Source of the DNA: Rebecca billardiae RCC1528
Taxonomy: Eukaryota > Haptophyta
Direction of reading: 5' to 3'
Length of the DNA: 64,000 nucleotides
NCBI GenBank assembly: GCA_965240325.2
Contig: OZ251253.1
Span: 310,001 to 374,000, forward strand
Part shown: piece by piece, positions 1 to 10,800 of the stretch
How positions within the stretch are numbered: the stretch's first letter is position 1
Layout of the letters: every line of letters begins with the position of its first letter
Translations under genes and position numbers: made by a program
The notes under the pieces: generated by a model
Database searches by the model: none
Told to the model about the DNA's origin: nothing
What the model saw: the letters and a program-made list of their open reading frames with translations, nothing else

Positions 1-66
1 TTGAACCGTCTTCCTATTGGAACGGGCTTCGTCCATTTGAAGCGGGTACATTGAATACGGAAAAAG

Positions 67-93
67 GCAAAGCCCCCCCAGGGGGGGCTTTGC
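67..93. repeat. Perfect GC-rich hairpin palindrome
   Basis: Two 13-base arms (67-79 and 81-93) are exact reverse complements around a single base at 80. Each arm carries seven C or seven G. It lies about 270 bases beyond the stop of the leftward RING gene, so it could form a structure in that gene's 3' end or an unannotated transcript. No gene is visible elsewhere in 1-365. Confidence 0.7.
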
Positions 94-365
94 TTTTCGG
101 GAGCGTGTGGCAGGATCCCGGGAACGCCCTTGTTGACGGATCGTCCGAGTCGGATGCCGCCGCCCGCGGCGGCCTGTGCGGCGCGGCGGCGAGAGCCTCA
201 CATGAATGCCGATGAGAACAAGTGAGAGTGGTAGATGCGCGGCCCCAGCCCGCTCGGTTTCGGGGCTCTCGGGCTCGGGCCGCTGCGAGGATGCCGGTGA
301 CGTGACCGTCGCGGCGATTGGCGGCGACGCCCGGGTTGGCTGTGGGCCGGCTACGACTCGTTCGG

Positions 366-899
366 CTACAGGTAGACACGCTGCATACCGTGCACGGACT
401 GGCGGCAGACGGGGCACTGCACTCCAGCCGACCGTCCCCGCAGGCGCAGCGCGCACGCCGCGCACAGGCACGCGTGCCCGCACGGCCGGAGCGCAACCGT
501 GACCTGCGACTCCATGCAGACTTTGCAAGCAACCGCATCGGTCTGCGCGGCCGAGCTCGGGATGGCCTCGAGCTCGGCGTCGGTGAGCGAGGCGCCCTCG
601 GGCTGTCCGCTAGGCTGGGCCGTGCCGAGGTCGCGGTGCAGCCGCGCGCGCTGCTCCTCGGGCAGCTGCTCGTAGTGCTCGAGCACCGTCCGGCCGGTGT
701 TGTCACGGAACGTGCCGCCCGCAGCGCCGGCGACGAGACCGGCGACGAGGCCGACGGGCCCGCCAAGCGTGAGGCCGAGGATGGCGCCTCCCGCGGCTCC
801 GGCGAACGCCCACTGGCCGGGCGGTCCGAAGCCCTCGGCGAACGGGGATTCCACTGCCGGGGCGCCTGCTTGTGGACGTGGCGCGGAGGACGACGCCAT
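366..899 (-). CDS. RING-finger protein, probable E3 ubiquitin ligase
   Basis: A 177-residue protein that starts at ATG 899. Residues about 30-62 are a Gly/Ala-rich glycine-zipper-like hydrophobic stretch that could sit in or on a membrane. The C-terminus is a compact C3HC4 RING: the pair CKVC, then CGH, three closely spaced Cys, and finally CPVC, with the protein ending about 12 residues later. C-terminal RING-HC domains of this kind are known from IAP/MUL1-type ubiquitin ligases, so ubiquitin transfer is the likely role; the target is unknown. It is divergent from the EF-hand gene with 196 bases between start codons. The RING assignment is solid; membrane location is inference. Confidence 0.8.
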   Translation of the reverse strand: MASSSAPRPQAGAPAVESPFAEGFGPPGQWAFAGAAGGAILGLTLGGPVGLVAGLVAGAAGGTFRDNTGRTVLEHYEQLPEEQRARLHRDLGTAQPSGQPEGASLTDAELEAIPSSAAQTDAVACKVCMESQVTVALRPCGHACLCAACALRLRGRSAGVQCPVCRQSVHGMQRVYL

Positions 900-1095
900 G
901 ACGCCCGGGAACGAGGGGCGAGGACTCAGGTTTCAGGACCGCCGATCTACAGATCGGAAGCGGGATGAACCGGCGCGGCCGCTTCGCCTGTTACGCCCGG
1001 CTGCGCAACCGAGCAGCGCAGGGTGGCCGCCGGAGCCGCACACACGTGCGCAGCGCCAGGCCCCACGGTGCCCGGCGCGGCGCCCGAGCAGCGCG
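900..1095. promoter_or_regulatory. Short bidirectional promoter region, RING/EF-hand
   Basis: This 196-base gap separates two divergent start codons and must hold both promoters. No TATA-like box is evident. It is one of five such compact head-to-head gaps in the window. Confidence 0.5.
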
Positions 1096-2564
1096 ATGTC
1101 GGCACGGCGACTGGAGCGCAAGGTGGGCGCGGGCTCGACCAACCGCCCCTCCCTCGGCGGCCGCTGCGGCACCAGCTCCAGCACCGACTCGGAGTCGGTC
1201 AAGCCGCGCGTGTACAAGTCGTCGTGGAAGCACGCGCCGCCGATTAACAAGGTGATGGTGGCGGTGGACAACAACGAGCGCGTGGACATGTCGGCGGGTC
1301 TGAACGAGAAGATGACCGCCGCGCTCGAGCAGGCCGACGTCACCACCGCGCGCCACGCCAAGTTCGCCATCGGCATCCTGCGCGACCGCTTCGCGCTGCG
1401 CAAGCAATTCACAGAAACCTTCCGCCGGATCGACACGGACAAGTCGAACCGCGTGAACAAGCCCGAGCTGAAGAAGTTCCTCGACGCGCTCAGCTGCCCG
1501 CTCGACGAGAAGGCGATGGACCTCGTCATGCTCCAGATCGACCCGAACGGCGACGGCTCCGTCGAGCTGCACGAGCTCACGGACAATCTGCTCCGGCTGG
1601 GCGCGTGGGGCGTGCACGACCCGTTCATGTCGAACGCGCTGCGCAACGACATGTCGGACGTGAAGCTCGCGACGGCGGACAGGCACACGCAGCTCGTCGA
1701 GGACTACACCGCCAAGTCCGCCCTCCGCCGCGCCGTGCCGCCGCGCGCGCTCGAGAAGGCTCTGACACAGACCTCCCTCGCCCGGACCGCGGACCAGCTT
1801 CCGGACTTGGAGGCGGCGGCGGCGGCGGCGGGCGGGAGCAAGGCGACGGAGGCGGCGAAGAACCTGTTCCTCCGGCCGCACGACCCGCTCGAGGGCACCC
1901 TCGACGCGCACGAGTTCACCGCCACCGTGCGCTCCATCTCGACGCTCAACTCGCGGCGCGCGGCGCGCATCGGCCCGGGGCCGGACGGCCGTGTCGAGAT
2001 CGGACGCTTCTGCGAGCAGCTCGGCGAGAAGGTGCGAAGGGCGCGCGCGGCGGAGGGAAGGGCGGCGCGGGCGCGGGTGCGAATGGCGCGCGCGGCGGAG
2101 GGAAGGGCGGCGCGGGCCCGAGCTGATGTGTGTGGCTGGGAAGGGCGCGTGCTCCGACGCGCGGGGCGGCGCGGCGCGGCGCTGCGCGGCGCGGGGCGGG
2201 GTGCGAGATTCTGAGAAGAATTCTGAGAGAATTCTGAGGGAGGGCGCGTGTGCGCCCGCTGCCCGCAGCGCTCTCGGCCCCGTCCTCACCACCGACCCCC
2301 CCTGCTGCTGCGCGCGGCCGCGCGGCCGCTCGCGCCGCCCCTCGCCGCGCACAGCCGCCGCCCGAGCTGGGCTGGGGCCTCTGCCTGCCCGCGGGTGACA
2401 GGCGAGCCGTCTCCGTGCCCAGACTGCCGGGGCACCTGTCGCGATATATTGCAGACGACGACTTGCGCGAGCGCGTCGAGGCGCACAATGCGCTGAGCGA
2501 CGCGCGCGTGCAGCAGAGGTTCACGCTCACCAAGCCGAAGGAGGCGCCGATCCTGATCCCGTGA
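1096..2564 (+). CDS. EF-hand calcium-binding protein, two exons
   Basis: Exon 1 runs 1096-2031. The proposed intron is 2032-2354, with donor GTGCGAAG and acceptor ACAG. Exon 2 runs 2355-2564 and ends in the motif TKPKEAPILIP. Both exon edges are in phase 0, but the acceptor is the least certain part. Two EF-hand loops are clear around residues 113-160: DTDKSNRVNKPE, then the more canonical DPNGDGSVELHE. A basic, Ser-rich N-terminus precedes them, and a weaker helical region with a poly-Ala insertion follows. Upstream in-frame sequence back to 697 overlaps the divergent RING gene and is not taken as coding. EF-hand proteins of this size are common in flagella and in Ca2+ signalling. The exact orthologue is not recognised. 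Confidence 0.72.
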
Positions 2565-3641
2565 GCGAGGCGGCGTGCGCTGCGCACGCGCGCGCGGTGC
2601 ACAGCCTGAGCCCGGGACGCACATGATTGTAAGCGCAGCCCTCGCTGAGCGGACCTGCTGCCTGCGGAGGGCCGCGTGCGGTGCCGGATAGTGTGCGCGC
2701 CCCCTTCCGTGCAGCCAGCAGCATGCCACAATGGTGAGGAGACGGACTGGGGCCTACGGACAGGCTACGAGCCAGGATGATTGGCTGGGCATTTGCGGGC
2801 CGTGCCGACGCGGGCGCGGCCGCGGCAGGCTGCCAGGCTGATGCAGGGCAGGCGGCACGCGCGCCGCGCTCCGCGCAGCTGCCGTGGTTCGGCCGGTTCG
2901 GGCCTTCGCGACCGTCTTCGCCTTCAGGAGTTCATCGGGGCTCCGCGGCGACGGATGCACGCTACGGAGTAGTACCGCGTACCGGTCTGCTTACTGTAAC
3001 TGCTACTACGACTACGGATGATGCGCGCTGCCGTATTATTAATTTTTATAGTATATTCTATATATTATATAATTATATAATATATATATATATATATAAT
3101 TATATATATATACCGTCAGTCGTCGTCACGGAACGATATGACGACGATATATTTTAATATATACGGACGATCGATCGATGACTGATACTGCCGTACGGTT
3201 CGGGCCACACTGCCATATGTGGTCAGGCCGCTGCACTGGCCGGGGAGACCCGCGTCAGCGACATGCAGCGGCGCGCCCTACTCGGCGGCCGAGGGCCGCG
3301 GCCCGCCGCGGACGATCGGCCTCGATCGGCAGCAGCGGCGACGGGAGTACTGCCGATCATCAGCATCACTGACACCACTGCACGGTACTCGATGGCCCTC
3401 GAAGATCGGCATCGGCCAGCTCATAGTGCCAGCAGCCCGAACTGCCGGACAGCGCCGCCAGCCCGACTCCGAGACCGCCGAGTCGCCGAGCCAGATCTGC
3501 GCTCCTCGACTGTAGTTAGCCCCCGCGCCATGCCCATGCCCGTCGATGCGGCGTCGCGCGCCGCTCACGATCTGGCCTCATCCGCCGTGCCGCCGCATGC
3601 GCGCGCCTCGTGTGCCCCACGCGCCCCTTGCGCCTCCTGCC
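2565..3641. other. Intergenic region with AT-rich island
   Basis: This gap lies between two convergent genes. It contains an AT-rich simple-sequence island at about 3038-3118 (TA dinucleotide runs) in otherwise GC-rich DNA. No convincing coding sequence is visible on either strand. Confidence 0.6.
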
Positions 3642-4736
3642 TCATGCGTCCGATGGCGCAGCGGCTCGCAGGAAGTCGCACGCGATGTCGAAGCTCCACA
3701 GCCCGACGGCGCCGCCCACGCCCATCCGAAGGCTCTTCGCCGTGAACCCCTTCCACAGCGCCAGGACGCCTTCAGTGCGAACGATGGCGGCGATGCGGTG
3801 CACGACGCCCGTCGGCGGGGCCTCCGCCGGCCGGATCGCGGCGGCGGTCACGGCGGCGGCGGCTGTCGCGCCGGCCTCCGCGCCGGCCGTGCCCGTGGTG
3901 GTGGTGACGACGCCGGCCATGCCCGTGGCGGTGGTGGTGACGGCGCCGGCCATGCCCGTGGCGGTGGGGACGGCCGCGGGCGCGCTCGCCTCAGCCGCCA
4001 GCGTCGTGGTGCCAACGTCCGCCTGCATGCGCGACTTGATCACGTCGAAGGGCGTGTTGAAGCACGTGGCGAACACGCCCGCTGCGAAGCCCGACGTGAG
4101 CGTCTGCACGCGCCCGCCGCCCTCGCCGCGCACGCGAGATAGCATCACGAAAGACGAGAAATAAAAGGCGTTCCACACGCAATTGCGCATGACCGTCGCG
4201 CTCAGGCCGGTGGCGAGCGACGCGGCGCCCTCCTCGCGCAGCATGGTGGACACGCAGTGCCCCGCGTTGCGGTACCGGCCCATGTGCGCGCGCGCCTGCA
4301 TCCGCACCTTCACCACCTGGAACGGTGTCACCACGATCGCTTCCGGTATGCCGGACGAGGCGCCGGCGACGAACGAGGTGAGCGCGTCGTCGCGGCCGGT
4401 GGCGGAGGCGAGGAGCTGGCGCGCTTTGGAGTACGAGGCGTAGACGACCGAGCTCTTTGGTATGCCGCACAGCAGCTCCGGGAGCAGGCCGCGGTACAGC
4501 GCGAGCACGCCGCCCTCCTGCACGACCGATCTGAGCGTCGAGATCAAGCCGGCGCCCGGCGTCGGGTTGAGCTGCAGGCGCGTCTTCAGCATGTCGAGCG
4601 GCTGCACGACGACCATCTCGGAGGCGCCGGCGAACGCGCCCGCGAGCGCAAAGTCCGCGCCGCCCAGCTCGCGGCCCTTGCCGCACATCGCCACGGCCTC
4701 GGACCCATCGTCCGCCCCGTCGCCGTCGGACGCCAT
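3642..4736 (-). CDS. Mitochondrial carrier (SLC25), 2-oxodicarboxylate carrier-like
   Basis: A 364-residue protein starting at ATG 4736; longer upstream reading frame overlaps the divergent ankyrin gene and is rejected. Three Mito_carr repeats carry the signature at PLDMLK (about residue 46), TPFQVVK and TPFDVIK, each followed by a WKG/YRG-type element (LYRGLLPEL, LWKGFTAKS). The family exchanges metabolites across the inner mitochondrial membrane. The NTPFDVIKSRMQ signature resembles the 2-oxodicarboxylate carriers (SLC25A21/ODC). A lineage-specific low-complexity insert of Ala/Thr/Met/Gly repeats sits in repeat 3, after the matrix signature. Family membership is firm; substrate is inferred from motif similarity only. 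Confidence 0.85.
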   Translation of the reverse strand: MASDGDGADDGSEAVAMCGKGRELGGADFALAGAFAGASEMVVVQPLDMLKTRLQLNPTPGAGLISTLRSVVQEGGVLALYRGLLPELLCGIPKSSVVYASYSKARQLLASATGRDDALTSFVAGASSGIPEAIVVTPFQVVKVRMQARAHMGRYRNAGHCVSTMLREEGAASLATGLSATVMRNCVWNAFYFSSFVMLSRVRGEGGGRVQTLTSGFAAGVFATCFNTPFDVIKSRMQADVGTTTLAAEASAPAAVPTATGMAGAVTTTATGMAGVVTTTTGTAGAEAGATAAAAVTAAAIRPAEAPPTGVVHRIAAIVRTEGVLALWKGFTAKSLRMGVGGAVGLWSFDIACDFLRAAAPSDA

Positions 4737-4884
4737 GACGAGCGACCCCGGCGCGGCTAACGCCCCGCCCCGCCCGTCGCCGGCCGCCGCGCCGCCGGGA
4801 ACGAGCCGGAAAACCGGATCTCCGCAGGAAGAATGAAAGCAAAAGGGAGGACGGGCGTGATCAAGAACCCGCGTGGCCGCGACG
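4737..4884. promoter_or_regulatory. Short bidirectional promoter region, SLC25/ankyrin
   Basis: The 148-base gap between divergent ATGs includes a GC-box-like stretch, CGCCCCGCCCCGCCC (about 4762-4776), and a short inverted pair at CCGGAAAACCGG (about 4810-4821). Confidence 0.5.
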
Positions 4885-6291
4885 ATGGTTACGCCAGCGC
4901 GGGAAGAGGTGGCGCCCGTGGACGGGCTCACGGCGCTGCACGGCGCGTGCGCGGCCGGCGACGATACGCGGGTGGCCTCGCTGCTCACGGCGGGCGCCCC
5001 CGTCGACGAGACCGACGTCGACGGCATCACGCCGCTCCACTTCGCCGCCGCGCGCGGCTACGACGCGTGCGTGAGGCTTCTGCTCGCGCGCCGCGCCGAC
5101 GTGAACCGCGAGGCGTGGAAAGGGTACACGGCGCTCAACCTCGCGGCGCGCGCGGGGCGCGCGTCGTCCGTGCGGATCCTCCTCCTCCACGGCGCGCGCA
5201 TCGACCAGCTCCCCGCCGGCGGCATCGGCGGCACCGCGCTGATCGAGGCGTGCGGCCACGGACACGAGACGGTCGTTGGCCTTCTGCTCGACCATCGCGC
5301 GGACGTGCACGTGGAGGACCGCGCGGGCTCGAACGCGCTGGACTGGGCCGCCGGGCTGGGCTACGCGCAGATCGCCCGCCGGCTGCTCGACGCGGGCGCC
5401 GACCTCTCGCCGCGCGGCGCGCGCGCGGAGCCCCTCTATCGCGCGTGCCTATTTAACCACTTGGAAGTTACCCGCTTATTGGTCGCGCACGGCGCGACGC
5501 GACCGGGCGAGGGGCAGCTGAGCATCTCGCTGCCGCGGAACGAGGCGACGGACTGGCTGCGCGAGACGCGGCTGTGGTGCACGCCGCTCCACCACCTCGA
5601 GCTCCTCTCCGAGCCGAGGGTGCGCGCGCTGCTCCGGGCTGGCGCCGACGTGCACGCGCGCGCGCCGCCGCCGCCGCCGCGCCGTGGCGGCGGCGAGCGC
5701 GAGCGCGAGCGCGAGCGCCCGCAGACGGCGTCGGCGGGTGCGGCGCGGCGCGGCGGCGCGACGCCGGACGCGGAGGCGCCGACACCGCTCTCCATCGCGC
5801 GCGAGGTCGTCTCTCGCACCCCGACGCACGCCGCGGCGCGCGCCGTCCTCGCCGCGGCCGCTCCTTGGTCCCCGGGCACACACCAGCTGTTCCCTGCCGC
5901 GGCGCGCGCTCGCGCGGTGCAGCTGCTCGTGGTGGGGCACGAGCTGGCGGCGGAGCTGGAGGAGCGGCTGGAGGAGGAGGGCGAGGACGGCGCGGCGCAG
6001 GCGGCGATGGCGCTGCTCGACGTCTGGCGCGCGCACGTGCTCCCTCACGCCGTCCTCCGAGCAGATTTCCTCCCGACCCCCCTCCCGCCCCCGTCCGCCG
6101 CGCCGACGGCGCCGGCGGCCGCAGCAGCCCCGCACGACGACGGCCCGTCCGCCGCGCTGGTGCGCGCGGGGCCCGAGGTGGAGGCCGGTGCCGCCCGCGA
6201 TACCGACGCGGGCATGCTGCAGGCGGCCCGCTCGGACGGCGTGCGCCCCAGGACGCAGCCCGGCGCACTGCCGCGCCGCCGCAGCGCGTGA
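4885..6291 (+). CDS. Ankyrin-repeat protein, ASB-like
   Basis: A 468-residue protein. The first ATG in frame is at 4885. Six to seven ankyrin repeats cover about residues 15-255, with TPLHFAAARG, ALNLAARAG and ALIEACGHGH as clear repeat cores; these stack into a protein-binding surface. An Arg/Glu-rich low-complexity insert (RERERERE type) follows, then a leucine-rich region with LLDVWRAHVLPH. This order resembles ankyrin-SOCS-box substrate receptors, but no SOCS box is certain. The C-terminal 80 residues are Pro/Ala-rich. The binding partner is unknown. Confidence 0.78.
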   Translation: MVTPAREEVAPVDGLTALHGACAAGDDTRVASLLTAGAPVDETDVDGITPLHFAAARGYDACVRLLLARRADVNREAWKGYTALNLAARAGRASSVRILLLHGARIDQLPAGGIGGTALIEACGHGHETVVGLLLDHRADVHVEDRAGSNALDWAAGLGYAQIARRLLDAGADLSPRGARAEPLYRACLFNHLEVTRLLVAHGATRPGEGQLSISLPRNEATDWLRETRLWCTPLHHLELLSEPRVRALLRAGADVHARAPPPPPRRGGGERERERERPQTASAGAARRGGATPDAEAPTPLSIAREVVSRTPTHAAARAVLAAAAPWSPGTHQLFPAAARARAVQLLVVGHELAAELEERLEEEGEDGAAQAAMALLDVWRAHVLPHAVLRADFLPTPLPPPSAAPTAPAAAAAPHDDGPSAALVRAGPEVEAGAARDTDAGMLQAARSDGVRPRTQPGALPRRRSA

Positions 6292-7086
6292 CGGCGTGCG
6301 CGTCGCCGGCGTCGCGAGCGCCGCAGTACTGCCGCGCAGGTGCCGCGTGGCAGTGATTGAGTGAAATGAGCCGCGCGGCGCCTGGCGGCCTGCGCCTCCT
6401 CGCGCTCAGGTCGTCGTCACTCGTGCGCGATTGGCTGCGACTTCAAGGTATCATCAGGCGCAGGCTCTCGGAGGCTGCGCCGGCGCGGCAGCGCAGTCGG
6501 AGCCGCGCGGCCGCCGCCTGTGGCTGTGTGACCGATCTGCCGCCGGCAGCGGGCGCGTGTACCGGGTAGCCTGCCGCCGTGTACAGTTACTTTATAATGT
6601 GCATATAGTAATCAGTATATATATAGTTTATTCGTCGTCGTCAGACTCGTCGTCAGTCATTATATGAATAATATATATATATATATATATATATGATGAT
6701 GACGGCGCGTCGCCCGAACGGTCCGCGGACGACCCGCATCATGAGGAATAGGATTATAAGGCTGCGTGATTCGACAGCGCGCCACCGGCTGAGGGTGCAC
6801 CACCACCAGGCGGCCTTCTCGCGGACATGCCTGGCACCGCTGATCGCGGCCCGCGGCACTGCGCTCCCCGGCCCGCGGTAGGCGCGGCTGGACAGCGCTG
6901 TAGCCGCAGCGTGCCGAGGGCCAACACCAATCATCGGAGGCCCACGTCATCGGAGGCCCACGAGTCAAGCTGGGTGCGCCGCCGGCCGGCGCGCACGCGC
7001 GCGCCGTGCCTGCCCCAAGCTCGTCGCTCGGGAGAGCGCGCCGCGCCGCGCGCACGCCAGCGTGCGCGCCGGGTCCGCGATGCACC
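6292..7086. other. Intergenic region with AT-rich island
   Basis: This is a convergent junction. An AT-rich island lies at about 6585-6695 and includes a long TA run at about 6672-6692. I see no gene in the rest. Confidence 0.6.
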
Positions 7087-7743
7087 TCACCGCCCGCGCG
7101 CGCGCTCCTCGCGCTCGCGCCGCCGCTTCGCCGCGCGCGAGCGCGTGAGCATCAGGTCGACGATGTACAGGCCACCCGACACGAGCGCGACCGCCGCGCA
7201 CGCGACGAGGAAGGTGCGCTCGTGCGAGTCGGCGACGTGCGGCTCGGGCGGGACCTGCGAGCGGCCGGAGCGTGCGAAGCCCGACTGCGCGAAGCGGACG
7301 AGCTTCTCCACCGAGAAGGACGGCTGCTGGAAGTAGTACATGACGCCGTGTCTGAAGAACAGGACCGACGGCACGTGCTGCAGCCCAAAACGCTTCGCGA
7401 GCCACGGGGACTCGTCGACGTCGACCATCGCGACGTTGACGGCGATCGTGCCCTTCTCCTCGGCGTCCTCAAGCAGCGCGGTCGCCACCTTTGGCATCGA
7501 GCGCTTCAGCCGCTTGCACTCGTAGTCGACCGCGTTGCAGAAGGAAACAAGCCACGGGCCGGTCGTCGCGCCGGTCGCCGCCTGCGTGAGGCGCTCGAAG
7601 TTGCTCTCGTCGAGGTAGTGCACCTTGGCCTCGGGCACGTCGAGCATGTCGTCGTACACCGCCGGCTCGGCGCCGCCGCGTCCGACCGACGCCATGAGCA
7701 GCGCGAGCGCGGCGCACGCGCGCATGCCTCCTCGCTTCGGCAT
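7087..7743 (-). CDS. Thioredoxin-like transmembrane protein with a CX6C active site
   Basis: A 218-residue protein from ATG 7743. An N-terminal signal peptide (hydrophobic AALALLMASVG) is followed by a thioredoxin fold. The conserved hydrophobic strand before the active site (WLVSFC), the VDVDE strand and the cis-proline loop (HVPSVLFF) are all visible. A transmembrane helix (about residues 175-195) precedes a very basic cytosolic tail (RSRAAKRRREREER). This order matches the TMX family of endoplasmic reticulum redox proteins. The usual CXXC is absent: the two cysteines are C69 and C76, six residues apart. Classical disulfide exchange is therefore doubtful; a chaperone or scaffold role is possible. 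It is head-to-head with the MFS gene. Confidence 0.78.
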   Translation of the reverse strand: MPKRGGMRACAALALLMASVGRGGAEPAVYDDMLDVPEAKVHYLDESNFERLTQAATGATTGPWLVSFCNAVDYECKRLKRSMPKVATALLEDAEEKGTIAVNVAMVDVDESPWLAKRFGLQHVPSVLFFRHGVMYYFQQPSFSVEKLVRFAQSGFARSGRSQVPPEPHVADSHERTFLVACAAVALVSGGLYIVDLMLTRSRAAKRRREREERARGR

Positions 7744-7874
7744 GATGGCGGCCGAGTGCGCACTCGCGACCGCCAAAAAAAACGCCGGACCGCGTGGCCG
7801 CTTTCAATCCGGGGCGACCGGGACGAAACCCGGCTGGGCAATTGAAAGCTACGCGCGCCAAATCGCCGCGGGCG
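7744..7874. promoter_or_regulatory. Short bidirectional promoter with 8-base inverted repeat
   Basis: This 131-base gap separates the two divergent ATGs. It contains CTTTCAAT (7801-7808) and its exact reverse complement ATTGAAAG (7841-7848), placed near the middle. A run of eight A lies next to the leftward gene. Confidence 0.5.
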
Positions 7875-10800
7875 ATGGCCGCGGGCCCGCAAGGCGCGCC
7901 GGCGCGGCTCGTCCGGCTGGGCGCGGAGCGCTCGGCGCGGATCCCGCTCTCGCACGCCACCCCCGTGCGCGAGCTCGAGGACGCGCTGCGCCATGCCTTC
8001 GGCCTCGCCGCCGATCTCGAGATCGTCGGCCTCTCGGACGGAAGCACCTCATTGGTCGGTTTGGAATCGGCGCACGCGCACCCGCAACACGCGTGGCTGA
8101 TCGTGCGCGGGCGCGAGGGCGGAGCCGCGGGGAGCGGGGCGAGCTCACCGCGCGCGCACCAGCCCGCGCGCACGCCGAGCAGCCCGGGCGGCGCGGGCGC
8201 CGTCGTCTCGAGCTGGCTCTCCCAACTGACGCAGCACGGGCCGCTTGCGGCCGGCGCCGCCGCGCGGCGCTACGGCACTCTCGTGGAGGACGAGGAGGCT
8301 CCGTCGCCGGCGAGGCGCGGGGCGAGCGTATCGCCCACGCGGGCGGCGCGTCGTGCCGCCGCGTCGCCCTCGGCGCCGTCCAGCCCGCTCTCGACCGCCG
8401 GCTGGCCGCCGCGCCGGTGGCCGGCGCAGCCGGCGGCACGCTCGCAGCCCCGCACGCCGCCGCCGCGGCTGCCGCAGCCGCCGCCGCAGCAGCCGTGGCC
8501 GCCGCGCTCGCCCGTGCGGCTCGAGCTCGAGGTGCAGGTGATGGCGGCGGAGCGCGAGCTCGGCGCGAGGTCGCTGCTCACGCCCACGAGCCCCGCGCTG
8601 GGCGACGGCGCGGGCGACGGCTCGGCAGCGATCGAACGCCGGCCGGCGGGTGGCAGCCATGCGCTGGGCGGCGGCAGTCGCAAGGACAGCGCCGATCTTG
8701 AGGCGGGCGGCTGCTCGATGGCGGCGGCGGCGGGCGGCGGCGGCGTGCACGCCGGCGCGCCCTCGTCCCCGCCGCGCGCGGACGCGCCCTCGCCCCGCAG
8801 GGAGCCGCGGCGCTGGCGGCGCTGGTCGACGCCCGGCAACCGGCGCGCGCCGAGCGCTGGCGCTTCCGAGGTGTCAACTCCCGCCTCCTCCTCCTGCGCG
8901 CGCCGCGCGGCGGCGGAGGCGCTCGACGCGCCCCGCGCCTCGACGGCGCCGAGCCTGGCCGCGCTCATCTCCCTGCCCAGCGCCGCGGCGGGCGAGCTCG
9001 CGATCTCGCGGCGCGGCACGGAGATTGCGATCTCGCGGCGCGGCACGGAGATTGCAATCTCGGCGCTCGAGCTGGCGGGCTGCCCCGCTCCGGACGGCGC
9101 CGCCGCCGCCGCGCGCTCGGCCGGTCGAAGCCGGTGGGCGGGCGAAGCTGCGGCGCCGGGGGCGGACGCGGCGGACGGCGGGTTCGAGCGCAGCTTCCTC
9201 TCGGCGCGCTCGCGCTCGTCGTGGGGCGGCGGCGGCGTGGGCGGCGGCGGCGTGGGCGGCGGCGGCGGCTCGGGCGGCGGCGGCGGCGGCGGCGGCGGCG
9301 ACGCGGTGGCTTCTTCCAAGGAGTTTCCGCAGTGGCCGGCGGCGGGTGCGCGGCTGCAGCTCGGGCCGCTGCAGTGGCGGGTGCTCGTGCTGTGCTGCGC
9401 CGCCGCGGTCGCGCACGCCACCGCGACCTTCGCCTCCTCCTTCGTCGCCCTCTCCGCCACCCAGCCCGCCGAGGGCGTGATGGCGGCGCGCGGCCAACCC
9501 TGGGACATCGAGAAACGTTCCGCGGGACTTCTCGCCGGCGAATGCCTTGGGCTGCTGCTCGGCGGCGCGCTGGCGGATGGCGCGCTCGGTCGGCGCGCGG
9601 TCGGCGTGTGGGCGGCGTGGGCGATCGCCGTGCTCGGCGTCGCGACCGCCGTCTCGCCCCGCCGCCCCGCCGCGATCCTTCTCGCCGTGCGAACGCTCGC
9701 CGCCGCCGCCTGCGGCGGCCTCGGCACCTTGTTTGTGCTTTTGGCCGAGGCCCTTCCGCCGCCGCGGCGCGGGCGCGTGATGGGCTGGGTGGCGGTGGTC
9801 TCCGCGCTCACCGCGCTCGGCACGGGCGCGGCGGTGCCGCCGACGGTACTCGCGCTCGGCTGGCGCTCCGCCGCGCTCGGCGCCGCGCTCCCTGCGCTCG
9901 TCCTGCTCATCGGCGCGCCGCTTCTCCCGGAGTCCCTTCCGTGGCTGGCGGCGCGCGGCGACGCGGCCGCGGTGCGCGTGTGCGTCGCGCACGCGGCCGC
10001 GGAGAATGCGGTGCTGTGCGTGCTGCACCAGCGGCAGCTCGCGGCGGCGGCGGCGGCGGCGGTGCGCTCGTCCGCGCAGCGCAGCACGGCCGCCGCTTCG
10101 GAGCTCCTGCCGCTCACCGGTGCGGCGGATGCGGCGGACGCCGCCGAGGCCGGGGAGTGCCGCGAGGAGAACGCACGCGGCGGCGCCCGCGGCTGGGCGG
10201 CGCCCGCGGCCGGTGGCGGCGCCGACGCCGCCGCCGCCGACGCGTGCGCTGGCCTGAAGAGCGCCGGCCCGAGCGCGCCGCGCGCGGGTGCCGCCGCCGC
10301 GCCGCATTACGACTCTCTCGCCGCCGGCGGGATCGGCGCCGGCAGCTGCGCCGGCAGCTTCGTCGTGGCCGCGACGGCGGCGAGGTCTGCGGAGGCGACG
10401 GCGGCCGCGACGGCGGGGGCGCAGCGCGCGCTCGCGAGCGTTGGAAGGATGCGTGAGGCGCGGAGGCGCTCGCGCGCGCAGGCGAGGGCGGGCGCGCGCG
10501 GCGCGGGCGGCGAGGACGACAATGCCCGCGACAGCGGGCGCCCGGGCAGTAGCTGCTCGACCGGCGTCGGCCACGTCTCGTCCGAGTATCTGCCGCCCCA
10601 GAGCACGCGCGTCGCGCCGCGCGGCTCGGCCGCCGCGCGCTCTGGCGCGCGCGACGCCGCCGCCCGGCCGCCTTCCGCTGGCGGCGGGCTGCTGGGGGGT
10701 CGCGCCGCAGCAGCGCTCATGGACGGCGCGGCGCTCGGCGGCGCCGCCCTGCTGCCAGACAGCGCGGCCGCTCGCTGGGGCGGCGCCGAGCCAGCATGCG

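Noticed and set aside
67-93. A bacterial rho-independent terminator
   Set aside because: The hairpin shape fits but the genes have introns and eukaryotic targeting signals, and no gene end is adjacent.
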